From JANNXY01 sp031409775 (GTDB lineage Bacteria > Patescibacteriota > Minisyncoccia > Phycocordibacterales > CAIZIN01), in contig JANNXY010000042.1 of the NCBI GenBank assembly GCA_031409775.1, positions 1 to 64,000 of the forward strand: a DNA stretch of 64,000 nucleotides, given 5' to 3'. Within the stretch, counting starts at the first letter, position 1, and each line of letters begins with the position of its first letter. The notes beneath the pieces were generated by a model that worked only from the letters and a program-made list of their open reading frames with translations, was not told the DNA's origin and made no database searches. Position numbers and translations under genes: made by a program. This document shows, piece after piece, positions 43,331 to 50,135 of this stretch.

Positions 43331-44090
43331 AATTTCTTACAGAAGTTTTCTCAGTCCGATAAAAAACACCTTCATATTTAATTGGCTGATTTTCTTTGGT
43401 AACGATCCATGGGATATCCTCATGAGAGTAGTTGCTCAATTCTGTGGCATTTTTATTGCTTAATCTCGCCAATACTTCATCGATGTGCTTTATTTCATTT
43501 GCACTGAGTACAGAGAGGTTAGCCTGCCTCTTTGGTAGGTATTTGGTCTGCCCATGTTGGAAATAATTACTTTTTACGGTTTCTAGCTCGCCTTTGGACT
43601 CCATTGATTCTATGACCTTTTTGAACTCCACTGGAGTCGGGCCAAAATGATTCTTGATATATGTCGCACCAATGAGCTGTTCTTCGAACTTTTCGTAATA
43701 ATCAAAGTCGATAAAGTAGAGAAGTTTGTACAGAACCGTCATCCCGACATTTGGCTTGCCACCAACCCTTTCGAGTATATAAAGCAATACCTCTTTGAAC
43801 TTCTTGATGTTTTTCTGCGGGACATCTATGCGCATTCCTATCGTTTCTTTTATTTCCTTTTCGTCCATTATTCTTATATCCAATTCGAAATTTTTTTTTC
43901 CAGAAATGAGGTTTTCAATTTTAATTTCGAAAATCTGTGCGATCTTTTGAGCTTGGGAAATAGTCAGCTCTTTCTTGCCTTTCTCCACCTCAATGTAGCT
44001 TGGGCGTGAAATACCAATCTTTTCAGCAATATAAGCCTGTGACAAATTTGCCTCGTTACGTAATTCTTGTAGAAATTTATGTTTAATCAT
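43308..44090 (-). CDS. Antitoxin: XRE-type HTH plus Panacea (DUF4065) domain
   Basis: 260 aa from ATG 44090. HTH_3 at residues 1-60 (FLQELRNEANLSQAYIAEKIG, SRPSYIEVEKGKKELTISQ). Residues about 95-230 are a Panacea/DUF4065 domain (LYKLLYFIDFDYYEKFEEQ, FGPTPVEFKKVIESM). Panacea domains are known as versatile antitoxin domains that pair with many toxin folds. The frame extends 12 codons upstream to 44126, but consensus TTGACA-17-TATAAT ends 7 bases before ATG 44090, so the shorter start is right. Probably represses its own promoter. Confidence 0.9.
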   Translation of the reverse strand: MIKHKFLQELRNEANLSQAYIAEKIGISRPSYIEVEKGKKELTISQAQKIAQIFEIKIENLISGKKNFELDIRIMDEKEIKETIGMRIDVPQKNIKKFKEVLLYILERVGGKPNVGMTVLYKLLYFIDFDYYEKFEEQLIGATYIKNHFGPTPVEFKKVIESMESKGELETVKSNYFQHGQTKYLPKRQANLSVLSANEIKHIDEVLARLSNKNATELSNYSHEDIPWIVTKENQPIKYEGVFYRTEKTSVRNYDDQDYL

Positions 44091-44097
44091 ATCCAAT

Positions 44098-44126
44098 ATT
44101 ATATACTCGCCATATTGATATGTCAA
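44098..44126 (-). promoter_or_regulatory. Consensus promoter of the toxin-antitoxin operon
   Basis: Minus strand: TTGACA (44121-44126), 17 bases, TATAAT (44098-44103), 7 bases, ATG 44090. The -35 lies in the palindrome TTGATATGTCAA (44115-44126), a possible operator for the HTH antitoxin. Confidence 0.8.
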
Positions 44127-44244
44127 TAATAGTTACAATAAAATTGTTAAAATAACTAACATAATCTTGATTTTTAGCTCCCCGTACCCTATTACACAAT
44201 CAAATATCTGTCAAATTCAGCTTTATTTTATTCCTCATTTATTG

Positions 44245-44250
44245 TATAAA
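44245..44250 (+). promoter_or_regulatory. -10 hexamer of def
   Basis: TATAAA, preceded by TTG, 6 bases before ATG 44257. Leaderless arrangement; no good -35. Confidence 0.5.
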
Positions 44251-44256
44251 TACCCC

Positions 44257-44760
44257 ATGTCAAAGATAATTCAAAACGGTGATAAGGTGCTCCGCATGGA
44301 AGCAGAGTCAGTGGATCCCAAAATGTTTGGGAGCAAGAAGCTCCTCGCTATACTCAAGGATATGGCCAAGACTGCGAATGCCGAGCAGGACGCAGTGGCT
44401 ATTGCTGCTCCACAGATCGGAGTGAGCCTGCGCATATTTGTGATTACTGACCGAGTTCGCGAGATAATCAAGTCCCCCGACCTCCCACTAATTTATATAA
44501 ATCCAACAATTATTAAGCAAAGCAAGGACAAGAAAGCAATGGAAGAAGGCTGCCTCTCGGTGCGCTGGCTCTATGGCAAAGTCCGCAGGTCCTCCCGCGT
44601 GACGATCGAAGCATTCGACGAGAGTGGCAACAAATTCACCCGTGGTGCCTCTGGCCTCCTCGCCCAGATATTCCAGCACGAGACCGATCACCTCGACGGC
44701 ATCCTATTTATCGATACCGCCAAGAATTTAAGGGAGATGCTGCCAGAGAATCAGGATTAG
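44257..44760 (+). CDS. def: Peptide deformylase
   Basis: 167 aa from ATG 44257 (MSKIIQNGDKVLRMEAE). Motif 1 AIAAPQIGVSLRIFVI, motif 2 EEGCLSVRW with the metal Cys, motif 3 FQHETDHLDGIL with HExxxH-type metal ligands. Removes the formyl group from new proteins. The open frame continues upstream to 44167, but that part is AT-rich promoter DNA. Retention of def shows formyl-Met initiation. Confidence 0.95.
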   Translation: MSKIIQNGDKVLRMEAESVDPKMFGSKKLLAILKDMAKTANAEQDAVAIAAPQIGVSLRIFVITDRVREIIKSPDLPLIYINPTIIKQSKDKKAMEEGCLSVRWLYGKVRRSSRVTIEAFDESGNKFTRGASGLLAQIFQHETDHLDGILFIDTAKNLREMLPENQD

Positions 44761-44909
44761 AATTTATGTGTTATTTTTTGCATGGAGGAATATTTGCTGT
44801 TGCAAAGCAATTTTTTTCCAAAACTTTAATTCAGCAATTAGTTTGGTCGCTGGAGAGTTCTTCTTTTTTAAGACTAACCCTAGATTCCGTATTCACTTAG
44901 GACACTCTG

Positions 44910-44915
44910 TATAAT
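44910..44915 (+). promoter_or_regulatory. -10 hexamer of the IS30-like gene
   Basis: TG-TATAAT, 8 bases before ATG 44924. The surrounding GACACTCTGTATAATCAGAG has an imperfect CTCTG/CAGAG inverted repeat. Confidence 0.5.
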
Positions 44916-44923
44916 CAGAGTAC

Positions 44924-45583
44924 ATGAAAAAATCAAAAACTTTTAAATTATTATCTCGCGCCGAGCGTGATGAAATAGAAATACTACTAGAAAAAGAATA
45001 TTCTGGGAGATCAATTGCCAAAGCACTCTGTCGTTCTCCGAATACTATCTCGTATGAGATTAGGAAAAACGGTGGCAAGAAAAAGTACAAGGCTCAAAAT
45101 GCTCACCAATATGCACAGACCAGAAGAAAAGATACCAAAACACAGTGGAAAAAGATTGAACACAATAGCACTCTCAAAACCTTCATCATTGAGAAATTGA
45201 AATTACATTGGAATTCCGATGAAATCGCTGGATACATGAGGCGAAAAAAGCTAAAGTTTTATGCCTCAAAAACAGCTATCTATGAGTGGCTTAGGAGTGA
45301 GTACGGACAACAATATTGCAAGCATCTCTACTCTGGTCGATACAGGGTCAAACGCCACAAGACGAGCAAGAAGAAACGGGAGATGATTCCTAATCGAGTG
45401 AGCATTGAGAAGCGTCCAAAGGCCATTCTGAAGCGAGGTAGGTTTGGTCACTGTGAAGCTGATACTGTAGTCTCAGCCAAAGATGGCTCTGGAGGAGTCT
45501 CAGTGTTTCAAGAAAGAAAATCTCGCTTGTATCAGGCAAAAAAGGCGCTAGGTATGAGTGCCAAAGAACATGTGATTAATCAA
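44924..45583 (+). pseudogene. IS30-family transposase, 3' half missing
   Basis: About 220 codons remain of an expected 320-350. Present: the N-terminal HTH (LSRAERDEIEILLEKEYSG, RSIAKALCRSPNTISYEI), the middle part and the first catalytic Asp in GHCEADTVVSAKDGSGG. The frame then runs into the end of an IS200-like element at about 45584 and stops at 45631. The second Asp and the Glu of the DDE triad are not found on either side, including beyond the IS200 element, so the 3' part was deleted as well as interrupted. Inactive. Confidence 0.85.
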
Positions 45584-46150
45584 GAACCCCGCGGCAGAGC
45601 CGTCCCCTCGCAAAGCCTCGGCGGGGTATGAATTGATGCATGGTCTAGTGCCAAAGGGTGAGCTGTACTGATTCGACCGTCTTTCCCTGGTTTTCTATGT
45701 ATTTCTTTACTATATCCCAGTTTCCACGCTCGCCTACTGTAGCGAGATAGTAACCATCACTCCAGAACTCTCCTCCCCACAGATCTTTACGCAGTTCAGG
45801 AAATCGCCTGAATAGTTGTTTGGCTGTAATGCTTTTGAACATCGTCACTACTTCGATACCTGAATACTTCGGGTGATAAGAGCAGAGTATGTGAATATGG
45901 TTAATATCGCATCCTAGGTTTTCAAAATCGATTTCGTATCTTTCACCGATTTCCTTGGCGATTTCTAATACGGCGAGCTCCACTGGTTTGTCTAACAGAG
46001 CTTTGCGGTATTTGACGGGAAAGACTATGTGATAGTGGGTATTGTATGCGCAGTGATTGCTTTTCTTGACCATGCATCTAGTATATCTGAAAACCAAGGG
46101 TTTTCAGACTTTCCTTAGCAGAAACCCCGCCCTAGAAGGGACGGGGAATG
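45584..46150 (-). mobile_element. IS200/IS605-family element, tnpA only
   Basis: About 560 bp with hairpin ends. The end near 45.59 kb has CCCCGC (45587-45592) and GCGGGG (45621-45626) enclosing GGC-AGA-GCC. The end near 46.14 kb has CCCCG-CCC-TAGAA-GGG-A-CGGGG (46125-46146), and CTGAAAACC-AAG-GGTTTTCAG (46087-46107) lies just upstream of tnpA. Palindromic ends without terminal inverted repeats are typical. No tnpB. Exact borders are estimates. Confidence 0.75.
45645..46073 (-). CDS. tnpA: TnpA, HUH (Y1) transposase of IS200 type
   Basis: 142 aa from ATG 46073 (MVKKSNHCAYNTHYHIVFPV). HUH motif in INHIHILCSYHPKYSG; catalytic Tyr in IVKKYIENQGK. GGEFWSDGYYLATVGERG is the conserved middle. All catalytic residues are present, so it may be active. 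A 9-bp hairpin (46087-46107) sits just before the promoter TATACT (46080-46085), which is 6 bases upstream of the ATG. Confidence 0.93.
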   Translation of the reverse strand: MVKKSNHCAYNTHYHIVFPVKYRKALLDKPVELAVLEIAKEIGERYEIDFENLGCDINHIHILCSYHPKYSGIEVVTMFKSITAKQLFRRFPELRKDLWGGEFWSDGYYLATVGERGNWDIVKKYIENQGKTVESVQLTLWH

Positions 46151-46177
46151 GGGGAGATTTAATCAATCCACGTAAAT

Positions 46178-46780
46178 TTATAATTGTAATTTTTTTGAGT
46201 CTGAAATACTCTCTGATAATTCATTAAATGTATACTGGTAGATTTTCCAATCAGAATAATCAATTATTTCTTCTGGTTCATCGAATGTAAGCCAGTCGTC
46301 TTTAATATTCCCTGAACAATGCTTAAGTTTATTTATATATCTGCCAACAGCGCTGTCTCTATTCTCTTCATTTTTCTTATAATCTAGACCTATTTTTCCT
46401 AAAGTTATTTTTAAGTCAATTAAAGTTTTAGAGGGGATAAATAATTCTGCCTTTCCATTATTAATTATATGGTCAGTTATCTCTCGATACCTTAACGCCT
46501 CCTCTTTTTGAGATGTTTCTTCATATTTTACACCCAATTCCACTAATTTACTGCAATATAATTTATATATCTTCCATTGATTGAAAGACAAATCATTCGT
46601 TACCTCATCGTAGGTTTTTTGGATGCGTTGCGAGTATACTGCCACAAGAAAACAAATTGATACCAAAATAAATCCCTCAGAGGGTGATAACTCATCCTGC
46701 ATAATTATGAAACCAATAAATATAATCAAAAAAGGATGTTTAACGATAAATTTTTTAATAGAATATAATACTTTACGCAT
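46178..46780 (-). CDS. Hypothetical membrane-anchored protein (200 aa)
   Basis: From ATG 46780: MRKVLYSIKKFIVKHPFLII, with two short hydrophobic stretches (about residues 15-55), then a soluble helical domain (VTNDLSFNQWKIYKLYCSK and EETSQKEEALRYREITDHI). No family recognised. AT-rich compared with the neighbours. The longer frame to 46849 overlaps the upstream small gene; ATG 46780 starts directly after that gene's end (46782). Confidence 0.55.
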   Translation of the reverse strand: MRKVLYSIKKFIVKHPFLIIFIGFIIMQDELSPSEGFILVSICFLVAVYSQRIQKTYDEVTNDLSFNQWKIYKLYCSKLVELGVKYEETSQKEEALRYREITDHIINNGKAELFIPSKTLIDLKITLGKIGLDYKKNEENRDSAVGRYINKLKHCSGNIKDDWLTFDEPEEIIDYSDWKIYQYTFNELSESISDSKKLQL

Positions 46781-46781
46781 G

Positions 46782-46967
46782 TTACTTATTATTAAGATTT
46801 TGATTACAAACGGATAAAGCAATACTAAGTGCCATAAAAAAACCTCCACCTATTACTGCTGGCAATGAATCTAATCCCATCTCGCTTGAACTCAATACTC
46901 CAAGTAATACTGCAAAGAAACCTATTATTAGTGATGCTAAACCTACAAGATTAGTTAATGTTTTCAT
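46782..46967 (-). CDS. Small membrane protein (61 aa)
   Basis: Two hydrophobic helices: LVGLASLIIGFFAVLLGVLS and VIGGGFFMALSIALSV. No family recognised. It lies 1 base upstream of the 200-aa membrane protein on the same strand, so the two probably form a unit. Confidence 0.5.
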   Translation of the reverse strand: MKTLTNLVGLASLIIGFFAVLLGVLSSSEMGLDSLPAVIGGGFFMALSIALSVCNQNLNNK

Positions 46968-47140
46968 ATATATTAAGCATACTCTTATAATGTTGATAAT
47001 TCAACTACTATTATGTGATTAAATCTATAGAGATTACTGTTGATAAATATACATATTTTAATGAGTTTAAGCATAGGTGAGTGACTGATAACTGTCAAAA
47101 ACCCAACTTTCTAGCTGGTTCCAACTTTCACTTACAATGT

Positions 47141-47365
47141 CCACACACGAAACCGCTTCGGCGGTTTTTATTGTGTGTGGGCCCAAGCAAAGCCTGGGTT
47201 GGCTTTGCGTCAGGACTCGAACGGCGGAGCGGGACCCAGATTAGCAAATCTGGGAGCGAGCCGGTGCCCAGACAAATCATTCGCGACGGCGAAAGATTTA
47301 GTCGAGGGAGAGATTCCTGTAGGGTCCACTGAACAGAAAAAACACCCACCGCTGGGTGTTTTCTC
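47141..47365. other. Palindrome-dense GC-rich non-coding block
   Basis: The gene-free stretch 46968-47512 is AT-rich to about 47130, then GC-rich. Hairpins: CCACACAC..AACCGC-TTCG-GCGGTT..GTGTGTGG (47141-47180, a plus-strand terminator shape); GCAAAGCC-TGGGTT-GGCTTTGC (47187-47208); CCCAGATT-AGCA-AATCTGGG (47235-47254); AACACCCA-CCGC-TGGGTGTT with T-runs both ways (47339-47363). TCGTCAGCTGACGA (47429-47442) is a perfect palindrome just beyond. On the minus strand GTTCGAGTCC resembles a tRNA T-arm. Likely an intergenic repeat element or structured RNA; no tRNA folds. Confidence 0.5.
47339..47363. terminator. Bidirectional terminator hairpin
   Basis: AAAACACCCA, loop CCGC, TGGGTGTTTT. Six A precede and four T follow, so it works best for minus-strand transcripts. 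Confidence 0.7.
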
Positions 47366-47471
47366 GTGTACGTTGAACGCGGAGCCATATTTTCAAGTAC
47401 GGAAAATGGCGAGCCGGGGTCGAGGAATTCGTCAGCTGACGAGCTAGCGAATATCCGTGACCACAAAATAT

Positions 47472-47500
47472 TTGCAACAATTTCTGTATAAAGTTACTAT
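47472..47500 (+). promoter_or_regulatory. Promoter of the 47513 gene
   Basis: TTGCAA (47472-47477), 17 bases, TACTAT (47495-47500). The start would be near 47507, some 6 bases before ATG 47513. Confidence 0.6.
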
Positions 47501-47512
47501 GAAGTTAGAAAT

Positions 47513-47710
47513 ATGCCCGAAGATCCTACTGATCCCAAGAAAATTAGCAATGCATCACTTAGAGTAAAGATGAGGGGCTGGAGCCCAGAGAAACGCGAAA
47601 CGTACTTCCGCTTGGTAGCTGTGGTTCAAGTGCACTCCTTTGCGATTTCAGGAGTTAAGCTCGACAAGGAGAAAACGCTGCAGAAAATCCGCCGAACATC
47701 TCAGAACTGA
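47513..47710 (+). CDS. Small hypothetical protein (65 aa)
   Basis: MPEDPTDPKKISNASLRVKM, then a helical basic part (RGWSPEKRETYFRLVAVVQ) and LDKEKTLQKIRRTSQN. Soluble, basic, no family recognised. It has its own promoter and terminator, so it is a single-gene unit convergent with the ATP-grasp gene. Confidence 0.55.
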   Translation: MPEDPTDPKKISNASLRVKMRGWSPEKRETYFRLVAVVQVHSFAISGVKLDKEKTLQKIRRTSQN

Positions 47711-47725
47711 GATCGGCTTTTTATT
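47691..47725 (+). terminator. Rho-independent terminator
   Basis: ATCTCAG and CTGAGAT with flanking GCCGA/TCGGC and then CTTTTTATTT. It overlaps the last codons of the 47513 gene and touches the stop of the convergent ATP-grasp gene. Confidence 0.7.
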
Positions 47726-48606
47726 TACGACAACCTACCCTTCTTCCTGAACTCTGCTCTGCTGTGCTCGATAGCCAGCTTCCAGAACTCGACAAGTGAT
47801 GAACCGACACTATGCAACGACTCGAGTAGCGGACTACCCTGGTCCACTACAGGATGCGCGTGTATGTCCTGCAGGTATACATGCTTGGGTGTAATGATAA
47901 AGTCGAACTGGGCTACATGGCCGAGTCCTAGGTCACTATGTAGGAGCCTCGCAGCGTCTTCTATGTATTTCTTCTGAACACTATCGAGCTTGTGAACGAT
48001 GTGGTACTTGTCCCCGACCTTCTCTACTACTGGAGTGACGTAGATATCTCTTCCACGGAAGCCACGCAGGGTGCAGACATGCATAGTTCTGCCCTGTATG
48101 TGACGCTCGATATATGCATGACCGTGCTGTGCCATAGTGTCGCGTAGAGAACTAGCAAATACATCGAAATCATACGCAAGGTTACCATTGGTTTTACTTG
48201 TCTTTATATTTACTGGTAGAAATACCTGCGAGTGTAGCTTGCTGAGCTCGCCCTGACTCAGATCATGTCCACGTATATAGAATGTGTGTGGGGTGAGGAT
48301 GTTGTGATCTTTGGCATGCTTCTTCCAGAGTACTTTGTGACCAGGGGCATTCCACATACTACGCTCTGAATACGGACTAACGAGTGGCATCTTGTGCCCC
48401 AGATGCGTAGGAACAGTATCGGTGAGCACTACCGCTACATCCCCATGATGAACAAAGAAATCATCTGCAACTGTACTGCCCTGGAACAGATGTCCGCCCA
48501 GCGGGTTCTCTATCACATAAGTGACCTTGAAACCAGCGAGAGCGCTGATCACTTCTTGATCTCTCGGGCTACCGTCTCCTACTACTATAACTCTTTTAAT
48601 TTCCAT
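47725..48606 (-). CDS. D-Ala-D-Ala ligase-like ATP-grasp protein with altered metal site
   Basis: 293 aa. The order of elements is that of Ddl: N-terminal Rossmann part (VIVVGDGSPRDQEVISAL), a central segment (PHTFYIRGHDLS, FLPVNIKTSKTNGNLAY in place of the P-V-K-P loop), then RTMHVCTLRGFRGRDIYVTP and AQFDFIITPKHVYLQDIHAH. In Ddl the last piece reads DF...EIN; the Glu and Asn that hold magnesium are Asp and His here. Catalysis is therefore doubtful or changed. A true ddl is not in the window. 9 bases after uvrC, same strand. Confidence 0.75.
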   Translation of the reverse strand: MEIKRVIVVGDGSPRDQEVISALAGFKVTYVIENPLGGHLFQGSTVADDFFVHHGDVAVVLTDTVPTHLGHKMPLVSPYSERSMWNAPGHKVLWKKHAKDHNILTPHTFYIRGHDLSQGELSKLHSQVFLPVNIKTSKTNGNLAYDFDVFASSLRDTMAQHGHAYIERHIQGRTMHVCTLRGFRGRDIYVTPVVEKVGDKYHIVHKLDSVQKKYIEDAARLLHSDLGLGHVAQFDFIITPKHVYLQDIHAHPVVDQGSPLLESLHSVGSSLVEFWKLAIEHSRAEFRKKGRLS

Positions 48607-48615
48607 GTAGGATTA

Positions 48616-49878
48616 TTATAACAGGAATCTTTTTGCACGTCTCTGTCTATGGAATGTTATCGCGTATCTGTGACACTCTGCATTGAGCTTGATGATGTCT
48701 GTGTTGTATTTATCTACCACATCCGTATCACCAATTATCGCACGAGCTTTGTGTCTGTCATCTTTAACAACACTTAACACTTTTATTTTTTCAGCTAAAC
48801 CCTTTTCTGATATAATTTTATCTGCGGCGTTTTTCTGGGCATCTCCGCCATCTACTACGAGTATATCTGGTAGTCTCCACTCTGGATGGTTGAGCCTCCG
48901 TGAGAGAGTTTCTGTGAGTGCACCGGTGTCGTTGCTCGATGTGTAGTTTCTTATGATAAATTTCCTATACTCTGCACGTACGAATTCCCCATCCTGCATC
49001 ACCACCATGACCCCCACCATATCTGTACCAGACATATGTGCGATGTCGTATGCTTCTAATCGAAGACTGGGCTCTAGGTTAGAGCTATTAGCTTTCAGTG
49101 GAGACTCATACTTTATGAGGGATACATCGCGTATATGCTCGAGTGCAAATATCTGGTTACGAATAGTTCTAGCTAGTTCGAACTCTTCTGCTTTCGCGGC
49201 AGATTTCATCTCTGTATTCAGACTTGCTAGCAACTTCTTTTTCTTGCCTTGGAAAAACAGTGATATGTTACGAATAGTTCGAGAATATTCTTTCTTTGTA
49301 ATTACACCTGCACATACACCAGGGCATTTGCCTATCATGTAGTTGAAGCATGGACGTTTTGCGAGTACACCTGGACATTTCTCGTCTCGATAAGGAAAGA
49401 TCCTTCGGATAATCTTCAGGGCTTCCTTGATAGACCGGGACTCTGGGTATGGACCGAAGCTAGCTTTTAGCTGATAGCTTACAGCTTCTAGATCTTTCTT
49501 CCTTACGAGCTTTATCACTGGGAAATCTTCGTCTGTTATCACTACACAGTAGAAGCTCTTGTCATCTTTCTCTTTAGTATTGAATTCTGGTTTGAATTTG
49601 CGGATCAGATCCGCCTCGAGTATGAGCGCCTCGAGTACAGAGTCGGTGGGTTGATGATCTATTGACTTGGCTTCGAGCATCATGTTCACGAGTAGCTGAC
49701 CGCGAGTGGTTATGAGGTCTTTACCAAAGTAGCTCCTCACTCTATCACGCAGGCTTGTCGCCTTGCCAATGTATAGAATTTTCTTGTTGCGTCCAAGGAA
49801 AAAGTACACCCCCGGAGTATCAGGGAGTTTTTTGAGCTTATTTATTAACGCTTTGCTGTGTGTTTGACTATTCATCAA
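48616..49878 (-). CDS. uvrC: UvrC excinuclease without C-terminal HhH
   Basis: 420 aa; typical UvrC is about 600. GIY-YIG nuclease: TPGVYFFLGRNKKILYIGKA (about residues 20-39) makes the 3' cut. A UVR segment (KAEEFELARTIRNQIFALE) contacts UvrB. The RNase H-like nuclease for the 5' cut has YDIAHMSGTDMVG and LVVDGGDAQKNAA, ending with ECHRYAITFHRQRR. The chain stops there: the tandem helix-hairpin-helix DNA-binding domain is gone. Likely a natural short form in this lineage. A leaderless plus-strand gene's promoter lies in its first codons. Confidence 0.95.
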   Translation of the reverse strand: MMNSQTHSKALINKLKKLPDTPGVYFFLGRNKKILYIGKATSLRDRVRSYFGKDLITTRGQLLVNMMLEAKSIDHQPTDSVLEALILEADLIRKFKPEFNTKEKDDKSFYCVVITDEDFPVIKLVRKKDLEAVSYQLKASFGPYPESRSIKEALKIIRRIFPYRDEKCPGVLAKRPCFNYMIGKCPGVCAGVITKKEYSRTIRNISLFFQGKKKKLLASLNTEMKSAAKAEEFELARTIRNQIFALEHIRDVSLIKYESPLKANSSNLEPSLRLEAYDIAHMSGTDMVGVMVVMQDGEFVRAEYRKFIIRNYTSSNDTGALTETLSRRLNHPEWRLPDILVVDGGDAQKNAADKIISEKGLAEKIKVLSVVKDDRHKARAIIGDTDVVDKYNTDIIKLNAECHRYAITFHRQRRAKRFLL

Positions 49879-49892
49879 ATGTATTATATACT
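49864..49892 (+). promoter_or_regulatory. Promoter inside the 5' end of uvrC, for the 49899 gene
   Basis: TTGACT (49864-49869), exactly 17 bases, TATACT (49887-49892), 6 bases, ATG 49899. The -35 is within the first codons of the divergent uvrC gene. Confidence 0.75.
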
Positions 49893-49898
49893 ATATTC

Positions 49899-50117
49899 AT
49901 GATAATTCCAACTCAGTTACCTACCGTCGCTCCAGAAATCCAGTTTGCAGGAATGATCAAGATAGGTGCGAGAGATGCGCTTCGAGATCCCAGCATTATG
50001 GGTACCCGTCTGCATCCAGCAACAGTTCTTTCTTTGGCAGAATCTGCAGGGATAAACATTGATCAAGAGGTCACTAACTTTCTTGCACAAGTACATCAAA
50101 AAGCTTTAGTAGCTTAG
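49899..50117 (+). CDS. Small hypothetical protein (72 aa)
   Basis: MIIPTQLPTVAPEIQFAGMI, then a helical part (TVLSLAESAGINIDQEVTNF, ending LAQVHQKALVA). Soluble. The frame extends upstream to 49860 through the promoter; ATG 49899 fits the predicted transcription start. No family recognised. Divergent from uvrC and convergent with uvrA, so it fills the gap between the two repair genes. Confidence 0.6.
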   Translation: MIIPTQLPTVAPEIQFAGMIKIGARDALRDPSIMGTRLHPATVLSLAESAGINIDQEVTNFLAQVHQKALVA

Positions 50118-50135
50118 GGAATATTCCCTTTTTAT
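50117..50135 (+). terminator. Short terminator
   Basis: GGGAATATTCCC palindrome followed by TTTTTATTT. It begins on the last base of the 49899 gene's stop and lies next to the convergent uvrA stop. Confidence 0.5.

Noticed and set aside
44924..46150. IS30 gene split by IS200 but otherwise complete
   Set aside because: The sequence after 46150 does not encode the missing DDE residues in any frame.
47195..47275. tRNA-Ser(GCU) gene on the minus strand
   Set aside because: GTTCGAGTCC and ATTTGCTAAT look right, but the anticodon arm would need an 8-base loop or a T-T pair, the T-stem does not pair, and no acceptor stem is found.
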